This document shows positions 28,862-37,263 of a stretch of 64,000 bases of DNA, piece after piece; positions within the stretch are counted from its first letter, which is position 1, and every line of letters begins with the position of its first letter. The position numbers were made by a program, and so were the translations under genes. The notes under the pieces are model-generated. The model ran no database searches, was not told the origin of the DNA, and was given only the letters and a program-made list of their open reading frames with translations. This DNA comes from Chitinophaga skermanii (GTDB lineage Bacteria; Bacteroidota; Bacteroidia; Chitinophagales; Chitinophagaceae): NCBI RefSeq assembly GCF_003259335.1, contig NZ_QLLL01000001.1, forward strand, positions 404,406 through 468,405, read 5' to 3'.

Positions 28862-28880
28862 GGTGCTTTAAAATTTCGCA

Positions 28881-28911
28881 CAAAATTAAAAAATCGCTAC
28901 ATCAAATACAA
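28881..28911 (-). promoter_or_regulatory. Promoter of glyA
   Basis: On the minus strand TTG (28909-28911), a 20-nt spacer and TAATTTTG (28881-28888), a full match to the Bacteroidota consensus TTG-N19/21-TAnnTTTG. The start would lie 10-15 nt before the ATG, so the leader is very short. Confidence 0.75.
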
Positions 28912-28934
28912 TGATGATTTGCCGAAATCCCAGT

Positions 28935-29348
28935 TTAACTGCGCTTTACTTCAATTCTTTTGGCCTTATTTCGCTTTTGTTGATCATATATATAATTCAA
29001 TAATAATGCAATGATTAATAAAAACAAGCCAAAGAATTCCCGTGTTTCCTCGATCCAAGGCTGATCTGCCACCATGGTTTGCGTAATACTTTCCGCTTCA
29101 TGTGCCGTAGCCCAGCTTAAAACCCCGTCGCGGTCGAAGAATAAGTATACAGCATATATTAAATACACCGCAATGCCACCCAAGTACCAAAGCCTATAAA
29201 ATTTGCCTTTGGCAGCTAAGGCACACAATACGGCAGTATATAAATATATAGGCATCCAGATATAGGGATCAAGATCATTATATTGTAGTCCTGCGAATAT
29301 AACAAACAGCACAGCGGCGATTATATTAAATAACTTCATAGGTTGCAT
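28935..29348 (-). CDS. TMEM220-like transmembrane protein
   Basis: 137 aa with four predicted membrane segments (about 5-22, 29-45, 52-70, 107-125). It matches the TMEM220 family pattern: FAGLQYNDLDPYIWMPIYLY between helices 1 and 2, and a loop ending in EETREFFGLFL before the last helix. A second ATG at codon 4 (29339) could be the start. Function unknown throughout the family. A lone gene upstream of glyA with a basic cytoplasmic tail. Confidence 0.85.
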   Translation of the reverse strand: MQPMKLFNIIAAVLFVIFAGLQYNDLDPYIWMPIYLYTAVLCALAAKGKFYRLWYLGGIAVYLIYAVYLFFDRDGVLSWATAHEAESITQTMVADQPWIEETREFFGLFLLIIALLLNYIYDQQKRNKAKRIEVKRS

Positions 29349-29582
29349 TCGTTTAGTTGGATGGCTAACTTACAGTAAATCGACCACTTCTCTATGTTAA
29401 TCTTTAAAACATTTTTTGCAGAATATTTGCATTTTTGAAAATATTCACATAGTTTTAATGCACTAAAAGTTGCCAATAACATTTTGCTAGGAAGTACACC
29501 CTAGTAAATCGTACAGCAAAATTTTTTTAAACCAAAATCTAAGCAATTTATTAAAGACGTTTGTCGTTATAAGTTCCACTTT

Positions 29583-29622
29583 ATGAAATGCAGGGGAACA
29601 CATGCTCTTTGTTGCATTTCAT
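29583..29622. repeat. 10-bp inverted repeat in the gene-free region
   Basis: Perfect arms ATGAAATGCA and TGCATTTCAT separated by 20 nt. No T tract follows on either strand, so a terminator is unlikely; it may be a protein site or part of an RNA fold. Confidence 0.5.
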
Positions 29623-29883
29623 CAGAAAAATCACCAAGTTTTATTCCGAGCACGAGCCAAGCCGCCAAGATTTTTAGGCACTATTTTAGTATAAGTAAAT
29701 AGAGGTTCTGTACAGGATAAGTTGACAGATAGGAAAACAGCACCAGTTGTAATTTATTTTACTGTGTGTAAAGGCCAGGTTTACTGGATGTTACATGCGG
29801 TTAGAAAGTTGGTAGTAAGAGATCTATAAAATAGCACATAGAGGTGAAATGGTTCATTCGTAATTTTTTCTATATTGCAACCG

Positions 29884-30072
29884 ATGTAGAGGAAAGGGAG
29901 TCAACCAAGAAACTACAAGCTAAAGAAGACACAAATCTACTGCTAACTATTCACACGTAATTTATATGCAAAATATTCATGCATCGGCTCATTGAGCCCT
30001 GCATAAAGAGAATCCTGGTTACTAATCAGGTTTTAGAATGGCGGAAGGAGAGGCACTTGTTGCCTCTCTTTT
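29884..30072 (+). ncRNA. Candidate structured small RNA with intrinsic terminator
   Basis: Three stem-loops in a row: ATGCA..GGCTCA / TGAGCC..TGCAT (29979-30004), CCTGGTT / AATCAGG with a 3-nt loop (30014-30030), and GAGAGGCA / TGCCTCTC followed by TTTT (30048-30072), a classic terminator. A -7-like box TATATTGC at 29871-29878 suggests a start near 29884. There is no long ORF and no gene immediately before the terminator for it to serve. The 5' boundary is a guess. It does not look like tmRNA or a tRNA, and I could not match it to 6S RNA. Confidence 0.5.
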
Positions 30073-30280
30073 ATTTTATACTATACTACATAAGTGGCAG
30101 TTTTTACACTTTAATCTCCCCCTTCGTATTTCCTTATTTTATTACAAATCCCCGTTACTTCCCGGTATTACTGGCAATTCGGATTCCTACGCAATTGCTT
30201 CACGCACTGCGGTGTATAACACAAAGAGAGGAATATTTTGTTCTGATGTTTATGTTATTTTGGGTTAGCCGGTAACATAT

Positions 30281-30345
30281 CACACAAACGGTGCATTTAT
30301 GTAAGAGAAAATATTTTTTCTCAACCATTCGGCGTTAGTTTGTGT
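30281..30345. repeat. Nested inverted repeat
   Basis: Outer arms ACACAAAC / GTTTGTGT enclose an inner hairpin GAGAAAA / TTTTCTC (30305-30322). It lies 190 bp upstream of eboA and could be a leader structure. Confidence 0.4.
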
Positions 30346-30534
30346 CTATATGTGTGAGAAAATGCAGCTCATTGATTATAAAAATCCAGCCATGCTTATT
30401 TGCACAACATTCATCGGTAGAATACTACCAGTTGTAATGCTAAACTGGCGGTTGTGATTAAATTTTGACTGCTCACCATTTTTAAAATTTGTTTTATAAA
30501 GTTTCATTTACTTTTAGCGCTATAGGATTCGGTT

Positions 30535-31425
30535 ATGGGAAAGGAGTTTGTATACGACCAGGGGGCATTTCGCTCATTATTAGAAGATCTTTTGTTCACG
30601 TATGCTTCTGAGCAAGGAAAACAATGGCTTGACGGAAAATTAGGACAATATGCCGCGCAGTTTGTTAAATCGCAGTTTAACGCCACGTTTTCAGCCATTC
30701 CACGGTTCGTTGGTAAACAGGTGATTACGCTAAGTACACAAGAAGCCGAAAAACTAGATGCACTCGTGCCCGGGTTTTCTGCTTTGCCACTTAGTATCGA
30801 CCGCCTCGCGCGTACCTGGTGGATCTTGCAAGTGCCTACCAACAATGAAGATCAATACATTACTACGATCGAACCATTGTTCCTCGCCGCTGAAATGAAT
30901 GAACTAGTAACACTTTATAGGGCTTTACCATTGTTGGCTTTTCCGTCGCATTGGACGCACCTTACTTCGGAAGGTATTCGTTCAAATATTGCTTCGGTAC
31001 AGGATGCGGTGATGTTACAAAATCCATATCCAGCAAGCTATCTCAATGAAAATGCTTGGAACCAATTAGTGCTCAAAGCCATTTTTACAAATAAACCGGT
31101 ACACCAAATCATTGGTCTCGACGAACGTGCCAATGCTTCCCTAGCACTCGTTCTCAGCGATTATGCTCATGAACGTTGGGCAGCCGGAAGAACCGTAGAT
31201 CCCATGTTGTGGCGATTAGTCGGTCCTTTTATCAATGAAAAAAACTTGCCCGACATCACGAGGGTGTTGCAAGCTGAAAATAATGTGGAACGAGAAGCCG
31301 CAGCTTTAGCCTGCGCCGCAGCCGATTATCCACCCGCCAAAACATTGTTGCAGCAATCTAACTTGGCACAAGCCGTAGAAAATGGTTCCCTCACATGGAA
31401 CACGGTCGCTAGCCGTTTAATATAG
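30535..31425 (+). CDS. eboA: EboA domain protein, first gene of the ebo cluster
   Basis: 296-aa mostly helical protein with no signal peptide or membrane helix. I identify it by its place at the head of a full eboA-F set and by EboA-like features: Trp-rich helices such as LARTWWILQVP and the LLAFPSHWTHLTSEGIRSNI motif (about 141-160), and a final HEAT-like stretch. EboA has no known enzymatic activity. In Nostoc punctiforme the ebo cluster is needed to move the scytonemin precursor to the periplasm, so EboA is thought to be part of a trafficking system. Confidence 0.85.
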   Translation: MGKEFVYDQGAFRSLLEDLLFTYASEQGKQWLDGKLGQYAAQFVKSQFNATFSAIPRFVGKQVITLSTQEAEKLDALVPGFSALPLSIDRLARTWWILQVPTNNEDQYITTIEPLFLAAEMNELVTLYRALPLLAFPSHWTHLTSEGIRSNIASVQDAVMLQNPYPASYLNENAWNQLVLKAIFTNKPVHQIIGLDERANASLALVLSDYAHERWAAGRTVDPMLWRLVGPFINEKNLPDITRVLQAENNVEREAAALACAAADYPPAKTLLQQSNLAQAVENGSLTWNTVASRLI

Positions 31426-31488
31426 CAGAGAAAAAAAATAATTTATCAAGTTCGTTCTACCAAAAGAACGGTGTAATTCAGTGCATAT

Positions 31489-32475
31489 ATGTGTTGCAGT
31501 CATCAACTTTCTGAAAAAGATTTACAACCTATCACTGCCCAAGCAGGATGGCAAGAAAATATTAAAGGCATGCGCTTCTTTGATCCGCATGTGCATATGA
31601 CAGCCCGAACAACCGACGATTACCAAGCCATGGCAGATGCCGGCGTAGTAGCTATTATAGAACCGGCCTTTTGGCTAGGTCAACCCAGGACAGGGGTCGA
31701 TACCTTCCGCGATTATTATGCGAGCTTGGTAGGTTGGGAAAGATTTAGATCATCACAATTTGGTATCAAGCATTACTGTACAATCGGCTTGAATTCGAAA
31801 GAAGCAAACAATGAAAAATTAGCAGAGCAGGTGATGGAAATCCTACCGCTCTTTATCTACAAAGAAGGTGTTGTAGGTATCGGGGAAATTGGGTTTGATG
31901 ATCAAACGGCGTTAGAAGAAAAGTATTACCGCGCACAACTCGAATTAGCAAAAGAGGCCAATCTCCCAGTACAAATTCACACCCCGCACCGCGATAAGAA
32001 AAAAGGAACACAAAGAAGCATGGACATCGCCATTGAACACGGCCTTGATCCCGCGATGGTAATCGTAGACCACAACAACGAAGAAACCGTGAAAGAAGTG
32101 CTCGACCGCGGATTTTGGGCTGCCTTCACCATTTACCCTTTCACGAAAATGGGGAACGAAAGAATGGTAGAAGTAGTAAAGCAATATGGTAGTAAAGGTA
32201 TTATGATCAACAGTGCGGCCGATTGGGGTATTTCCGATCCGCTCGCTGTTCCGAAAACTGCCGCTTTAATGAAAGCGCATAATATCAGTATCCAAGACAT
32301 AGAACTCGTTACATACCAAAACGCCATCACTGCATTCGCACAAAGCGGGCAGATCGATGTAGCCGATTTTGATGCAGTAAAGAATATCGACCAAAGTTTA
32401 GATTATAACGGTAGTCGTGTATTACGTGGTGGCCAACAGCCGCGCATCGCGAAGGATTCGATCTTTATCAGGTAG
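31489..32475 (+). CDS. eboB: TatD-like metal-dependent hydrolase EboB
   Basis: Amidohydrolase-superfamily TIM barrel, 328 aa from this ATG. Candidate metal ligands: His34 and His36 in FDPHVHM, Glu133 in GIGEIGFD, His164 in QIHTPHR, His195 in VDHNNEE and Asp245 in SAADWGISD, so the protein looks catalytically competent. An ATG at 31570 just before the HVH motif would give a 301-aa protein closer to typical TatD N-termini; the shorter gap to eboA favours the longer form. Follows eboA by 63 bp, same operon. The substrate in ebo systems is not known. Confidence 0.87.
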   Translation: MCCSHQLSEKDLQPITAQAGWQENIKGMRFFDPHVHMTARTTDDYQAMADAGVVAIIEPAFWLGQPRTGVDTFRDYYASLVGWERFRSSQFGIKHYCTIGLNSKEANNEKLAEQVMEILPLFIYKEGVVGIGEIGFDDQTALEEKYYRAQLELAKEANLPVQIHTPHRDKKKGTQRSMDIAIEHGLDPAMVIVDHNNEETVKEVLDRGFWAAFTIYPFTKMGNERMVEVVKQYGSKGIMINSAADWGISDPLAVPKTAALMKAHNISIQDIELVTYQNAITAFAQSGQIDVADFDAVKNIDQSLDYNGSRVLRGGQQPRIAKDSIFIR

Positions 32476-32528
32476 TTAGATGAAAGTAGTATTATTTATC
32501 CTCAACCATATGAAAACCTAGTTATACA

Positions 32529-33440
32529 GTGCAGTATATAAAATATAAACTATTAGGTTATTTACGCTTGATGCGGCCGGCGAATATTTTAACTGCTGTG
32601 GCCGATATTCTAGCGGGCGTGGCCATTGCTGGCTTCGCCGTACACCCTTTATGGGGGAATATAGATGCGATTTTGCAAATCACTTGCATTTGCTTGGCGG
32701 CGTTCGGCTTGTATGGCGGTGGCGTGGTGTTCAATGATGTATTCGACGCTGATTTGGATAGCGTTGAACGTCCAGAAAGGCCCATCCCAAGCGGCATCGT
32801 TTCCAAAACACAAGCAATTATCCTCGGCGTATATTTACTCACCATCGGGGTACTGGCAGCTTTCACCATTAGCCAACTAACAGGTGCTATTGCTATCGGT
32901 ATTGCCGCTGCCGCTTTGATTTATAACAAATGGGGAAAACATCATAGCGTCCTTGGGCCATTGAATATGGGCCTCTGCCGTGGCTTAAACCTACTCATGG
33001 GTATCAGCATCGTTAACGATGCTGTTGAAACAATGGGGTGGCTCGCCTTCTTGCCTATTTTGTATATCAGTGCTATAACATTGATTAGCCGGGATGAAGT
33101 ACATGGCGGTAATGTGGGCCCTTTACGTATAGCGGCAGTGTGCTATATGATTGTGTATGCGATGATTTTAGGGGTAACCTACCATTTTCACCCTGAACGT
33201 ATTTGGTTCGTGATTCCAATTGTATTGCTGTTCATCTTCTTAACCAATAAACCGTTATTAAAGGCAATGAAAGCACCTACAGGTCCTAATATTGGCGCAT
33301 CTGTAAAAGGAGGTATTATTGCTATGATTGTAATGGATGCAGCATGGGCAGCCGGTTTCGCAAATACGCCTTACGCGATTTCCGTCATTATCTTGTTGCC
33401 CATTTCCATGTATATCGGGAAGCTGTTTGCAGTAACGTGA
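32529..33440 (+). CDS. eboC: UbiA-like prenyltransferase EboC
   Basis: 303-aa membrane protein with eight or nine helices, UbiA superfamily. The start is a GTG at 32529, because an in-frame stop lies just upstream and later ATGs would cut the conserved LRLMRPANILTAVADI. The first Asp-rich motif is NDVFDADLDSVERPERPIPSG split across a loop (residues ~68-88); the second is weaker (SRDEVHGGNVG). The family attaches prenyl chains to acceptors; in EboC a lipid-carrier role is suspected. It converges on the next gene with stops only 1 bp apart. Confidence 0.9.
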   Translation: MQYIKYKLLGYLRLMRPANILTAVADILAGVAIAGFAVHPLWGNIDAILQITCICLAAFGLYGGGVVFNDVFDADLDSVERPERPIPSGIVSKTQAIILGVYLLTIGVLAAFTISQLTGAIAIGIAAAALIYNKWGKHHSVLGPLNMGLCRGLNLLMGISIVNDAVETMGWLAFLPILYISAITLISRDEVHGGNVGPLRIAAVCYMIVYAMILGVTYHFHPERIWFVIPIVLLFIFLTNKPLLKAMKAPTGPNIGASVKGGIIAMIVMDAAWAAGFANTPYAISVIILLPISMYIGKLFAVT

Positions 33441-33441
33441 T

Positions 33442-33870
33442 TTACTCTTGGACGTAGATGGATGTTTCACCTTTTTCTTCATCCAACAAATACAATTGCG
33501 TTTTATTTTCCACCGATTTTATTTGCCATACGAATAACTGTGGTGGCGATTTCCATCCTTCATCCTTTTTACCGGCTACATACATCGATTGCGGGTGAAG
33601 TTGTAATAACGAATCTTCCAATAAAAAGTAGCCCACAACATCCGATACAGCCTTCGGTTGCTTAGCAGTTAGTTGTATTTCGGAATGAATGGTAAAACGG
33701 GCATTTGTTTCCAAGGTGAGTTTATGGGTGGCAGTAGACGAATTCATTAACCATGTACCCAAAACCGGCGATTCAATATCAGTTTTGATTTCTCCATCAC
33801 CGATAGAACGGTAACGGTTACATGCTGCTAAAAGGAGAACAAAAAGTAGGCAATAGATAACACGTTTCAT
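33442..33870 (-). CDS. Small hypothetical lipoprotein
   Basis: 142 aa, signal peptide with lipobox LLAAC (Cys17), then a beta-rich domain (GTWLMNSSTATHKLTLETNA and YLLDEEKGETSIYV) that resembles lipocalin-like lipoproteins of Bacteroidota. The family is not certain. It sits on the opposite strand inside the ebo cluster; the 121-bp gap to the response-regulator gene downstream of that kinase pair contains a strong hairpin, so it is transcribed separately. Confidence 0.78.
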   Translation of the reverse strand: MKRVIYCLLFVLLLAACNRYRSIGDGEIKTDIESPVLGTWLMNSSTATHKLTLETNARFTIHSEIQLTAKQPKAVSDVVGYFLLEDSLLQLHPQSMYVAGKKDEGWKSPPQLFVWQIKSVENKTQLYLLDEEKGETSIYVQE

Positions 33871-33953
33871 GTTGAGCGATTGAAATAAAGAATGAGGTTT
33901 CGCTCAACTAAATAAAGACTTTTAGGTGCAACGCCACTGCGTTGTACTAAATT

Positions 33954-33986
33954 AACAGGGCGATCCGTATGCAGGGTCGCCCTGTT
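33954..33986 (-). terminator. Terminator of the two-component operon
   Basis: AACAGGGCGATCC / GGGTCGCCCTGTT, 13-bp stem with one wobble and a 7-nt loop, 5 bp after the response-regulator stop; TTAATTT follows on the minus strand. Confidence 0.75.
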
Positions 33987-33991
33987 GTATT

Positions 33992-34630
33992 TTACTCCAA
34001 TAAGCCTCGTTTCATGGCCTCTTTCACCAATCCCGCCGTGTTCTTCACCGCAAGTTTCTGCGTTAAATTCAACCGGTGAGTTTCCACTGTCCGTAAACTG
34101 ATATACAGTTTATCCGCAATCTCCTGGTTCGTGAGTTCTTCAGTGATCAATTGTAAAATCTCCTTCTCACGGCGTGTTAAAGGAATGCCATTGGTGGATC
34201 GTTTTTGACCGGTAATGATTTCATTCAGTAAACTGTGCTTGATCGACTCGTCGAGGTATTGTTGCCCCATGTACACTTTTTCAATGGCATCTATCAATGT
34301 TTCCTCATCAGTGTTTTTCAGTAAATATCCCGATGCGCCATTACGTAACATTTGCTTGATGTAGTGCGATTCGGTGAAATTCGTGAGCGCAATCACCCTT
34401 AGTTGGTCATCTTGTTTACGCACACGTTTACATACTTCCATTCCATCAATGCCCGGCATTTGGATATCTAGTAATAACACATCTGGTGGGTTGACAGCCA
34501 CTTCATCTAAAAACGTTTCGCCATCACGGGCGGTAAATACAATCTCGATTTGTGGATAAGGTGCTAACATGGTGGTTAATCCATTTATCACCATCACATG
34601 ATCATCAACAATAGCTACTTTAATTTTCAT
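33992..34630 (-). CDS. NarL/FixJ-type response regulator
   Basis: 212-aa transcription factor. The receiver domain (about 3-120) has the acidic pair Asp9/Asp10, phosphoacceptor Asp55 in LLLDIQMPG, Thr83 and Lys105. A LuxR-type helix-turn-helix (about 145-205) shows LTRREKEILQLITEELTN and the IADKLYISLRTVETHR recognition helix. It follows the histidine-kinase gene by 17 bp, so they form a cognate pair. The target genes are unknown; the flanking ebo genes are candidates by position only. Confidence 0.95.
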   Translation of the reverse strand: MKIKVAIVDDHVMVINGLTTMLAPYPQIEIVFTARDGETFLDEVAVNPPDVLLLDIQMPGIDGMEVCKRVRKQDDQLRVIALTNFTESHYIKQMLRNGASGYLLKNTDEETLIDAIEKVYMGQQYLDESIKHSLLNEIITGQKRSTNGIPLTRREKEILQLITEELTNQEIADKLYISLRTVETHRLNLTQKLAVKNTAGLVKEAMKRGLLE

Positions 34631-34647
34631 ACAATACTTTTTAGGGG

Positions 34648-36669
34648 TTAATTAAGTTGGGATGAGGGTACAAATACCCATCCTTCTAGTTTATCTATAT
34701 CGAATTCAATATGTACAGTAGTACCTACGCCTAGCGCTGTTTCTACAACCACACTGCCTTGTAATGCTTTCATACGTGCTTGTAACGATTGCAATCCCAT
34801 ACCGTTTTTCGCAGCATCATCTTCATACCCAATACCATCATCTTCAACTGTAATCGACAACAAACTACCATGCAAACTAAGTTGCACCAAGGCTTGCGAA
34901 GCATGTGCATGTTTCACAATATTGTTCACCAATTCTTGCACTACCCGGTAAATAGATAGCTCGAAATTTGGATTGAAGCGCACTAAGTTGTTAGCTGCGA
35001 AAAATGTAATCTGCAAGGTTTGGCCATGACTCACATTCTTACAAAAGCGATGCAATGCTTCTGTTAAGCCATACCGCGATAATGTTTCTGGCATGAGGTT
35101 ATGCGCCGTTTTACGAATCTCTTGCACTGCTTCATCCAACAAGCGCATGGCATGTGTATAACCGCCTACCGACTTCAATAATGGCATTTCGTGTTTTACT
35201 GCTGAAAAATGCATTTTTACAGCCGATAATAAGCCGCCTACACCATCGTGCAAATCTTTAGAAATACGCGATCGCTCTCTTTCTTCTCCTTGTACAATGG
35301 CTTCCAATACCTGTACTTCTCTTTGCTTGCGGATGGTTTGAAGCTTCTCCAAATGTAAGCGCTGGCGATCCCGGAATTTACCCACGATGATGATGGCAAT
35401 AATGACCAAAAAAGAAAGCGCCAAAAGCGCAATGGTGAGCCACTTATTTTTTGCTTGAATTTGCAAGTCCATCTTAGTGAGTTCAAGCTGCTTTTGTGCA
35501 AGGTCTTTATCTTTTCGAGCGGTAGCATATTGGATTTCCAGTTGATGCACATTTTGCCTTGTATCAATACTTAATAAAGAATCTTTTACTTGCTCATATT
35601 CCTTTCTAAACCCCAATGCAGCCAAAGGTTCCGCCAAGGCTTCTTTATTTTCCGATGCAGTTAAAAATGCATCTTTTAACTCGTAACTCGCATGCATCTT
35701 TTTCGCTAAAGCAATACTTTCCATGATGTATTGATCCGCTTCGCGGTAACGTTTCAATTTATGCAACGTTTGCCCTGTTCCTAGCAAGCCATATAAGCGG
35801 TGCTCTGCACTGGGAAACGTATCGGTAATGGCTAGTATTTTACCGTAAATTTGTTGGGCTACATCCAAGCGTTGCAACATGTCTGCTTCTATGCTGGCAA
35901 TGTTAATCAGGCCGTCGAGTACCAAGGTATTATCGTCTAAAATATGACCAAGGGTGACCACATTCCTAAAAGTAAGCACTGCTTGTGTTGTTTGGCCGGT
36001 ACGCGCTTGTGCAAAGCCAACATTTACCAAGCTCGATGCTAGCCCGAAGGTGTCTTTCAGTTGTACGGCTACCTCGTATCCTTTCTTGGCATACAACAAG
36101 CTTTTATCGTATTCATCTAAGCTTAAAAACACAGATGCTACGTTGTTGTATAAGATACGGGCATGGGGGCGATCCTTAAGTTTGTCGCTTAACGCAATGG
36201 CTTTCAAGTAATTCTCTACAGCGGCTTGCAAATTCCCGAGCTTTTGGTGTTCGTTTCCTACGTTATTGTAGGCCACAATAGCCTGTTGCTCATCGTGTAA
36301 GGATAGAAAAATGCTTAGTGCATCTTCAGCCACAGCCAAAGCCTCCTGGAAGGCACCTTTGTTATTCAGTACGTCGATGTAATAAGAAGCCCAAATCCCT
36401 TCTCCTTTTTTGAAACCAAGCTTTTTTGCAAGGGTTTTGCCTTTTGAAAGAAAGAATATGGCCGAGTCGGGAGCATTGTACACGAATTGGTTGGCGTACT
36501 TATAATACGCGATAACGGTGTTGGAATCTTGTTGTGAGGAAGCCATAATCGACCGCAGGCTGTCGTTTTGCCAAGCGTACGGCGGCCGCGCCGAAGCGTG
36601 ATTGAAAATGAATCCACACAATAAACTAAATACGAAACCCCAAAGGGCTCGATTGTTGATCTTGCGCAT
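34648..36669 (-). CDS. TPR-containing sensor histidine kinase (NarX/DesK-type core)
   Basis: Start set at the ATG at 36669, giving a signal sequence (MRKINNRALWGFVFSLLCGF...); the 31 residues upstream of it are implausible. The 673-aa protein has an extracytoplasmic region of about seven TPR repeats (~60-360), a coiled segment, one membrane helix (~400-420), a HisKA_3 domain with phosphorylated His474 in SKDLHDGVGGLL, and a HATPase domain (N-box VVQELVNNIVKHAHA, G-box VEDDGIGYED). This is a common Bacteroidota sensor architecture paired with LuxR-type regulators. Signal unknown. It interrupts the ebo cluster. Confidence 0.92.
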   Translation of the reverse strand: MRKINNRALWGFVFSLLCGFIFNHASARPPYAWQNDSLRSIMASSQQDSNTVIAYYKYANQFVYNAPDSAIFFLSKGKTLAKKLGFKKGEGIWASYYIDVLNNKGAFQEALAVAEDALSIFLSLHDEQQAIVAYNNVGNEHQKLGNLQAAVENYLKAIALSDKLKDRPHARILYNNVASVFLSLDEYDKSLLYAKKGYEVAVQLKDTFGLASSLVNVGFAQARTGQTTQAVLTFRNVVTLGHILDDNTLVLDGLINIASIEADMLQRLDVAQQIYGKILAITDTFPSAEHRLYGLLGTGQTLHKLKRYREADQYIMESIALAKKMHASYELKDAFLTASENKEALAEPLAALGFRKEYEQVKDSLLSIDTRQNVHQLEIQYATARKDKDLAQKQLELTKMDLQIQAKNKWLTIALLALSFLVIIAIIIVGKFRDRQRLHLEKLQTIRKQREVQVLEAIVQGEERERSRISKDLHDGVGGLLSAVKMHFSAVKHEMPLLKSVGGYTHAMRLLDEAVQEIRKTAHNLMPETLSRYGLTEALHRFCKNVSHGQTLQITFFAANNLVRFNPNFELSIYRVVQELVNNIVKHAHASQALVQLSLHGSLLSITVEDDGIGYEDDAAKNGMGLQSLQARMKALQGSVVVETALGVGTTVHIEFDIDKLEGWVFVPSSQLN

Positions 36670-37263
36670 AAAACATAGTGGTCGTACACGACCAATTTTA
36701 TTTACACATATAAGCTGCACAACCTTGAAGAGGGTGATTTTGGGGTGGCACTTAATGTTCAATGTTAAGCAATGGTTCCTTCGTACCTGGGGCTTCGGAA
36801 CAGCTGGGAAATGCTCCGTATAAGTACGTGACTACAAAAATCGGTATTTCCGCTAAAATGTGCAAGGGGGAAGTCCCCTAATTTTGTGAATGAAAATACA
36901 CATGAGCGTTTAAGCGTATTGTTGTATAGAAGGAATAAAATGGGAAATCTTTACCGGGTGGGCGATTGAACGCATATTTATGATTGAATATGGCGGTTTA
37001 ATGAAGTATCACCTAAGTATGTGGTTCTGTGATAAACGGAAAAATCGCCTGCCGGTAATGCTTATTGGGATAAAGATTTTAATAAAGCTGCATATAGATA
37101 GGGAGGCCAAACTTATCAAATTAACTCGTATAGGCTTGCATCTGCGAGCCTTTGATGCTATTTAACAGAACCGTTCGTACAGTTTCCGTCTTTGCTCCAA
37201 GTTTTTTTGTACATTAGCTACCTCGAAAAATATTTATCCTTTCTTATTTATACGGAACTGGGA
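36670..37263. other. 594-bp divergent gap between the kinase and eboD
   Basis: A perfect palindrome TGGTCGT-AC-ACGACCA sits at 36679-36694, ten bases upstream of the kinase ATG. A hairpin AGGCTTGC / GCGAGCCT lies at 37132-37151, about 110 bp before eboD, and a small GGGG / CCCC hairpin near 36867. A 61-codon frame at 36980-37165 has no support. Promoters of eboD and the kinase should be here but I see no clear consensus. Confidence 0.5.
36679..36694. promoter_or_regulatory. Palindrome just upstream of the histidine-kinase gene
   Basis: Seven-base arms TGGTCGT and ACGACCA, 2-nt spacer, no mismatch. It might be a binding site for an unidentified regulator controlling the kinase operon. A random occurrence cannot be excluded. 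Confidence 0.35.

Larger units (their letters stand above)
29349..30534. other. 1.2-kb gene-free region upstream of the ebo cluster
   Basis: The largest gap in the window. Short reading frames (for example 29979-30275) cross structured sequence and look like chance. It holds an inverted repeat (29583-29622), a candidate small RNA (29884-30072) and a second foldable element (30281-30345). The 12-mer ACCAGTTGTAAT occurs twice (near 29743 and 30427). No consensus promoter for eboA is evident. Confidence 0.6.

Noticed and set aside
29979-30275. Overlapping small frames of 98 and 76 codons
   Set aside because: They run through the candidate small RNA stem-loops and its terminator, lack family resemblance and have compositions typical of chance frames.
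36980-37165. 61-codon frame upstream of eboD
   Set aside because: No recognisable domain, no promoter, and it ends in a hairpin region; treated as chance.
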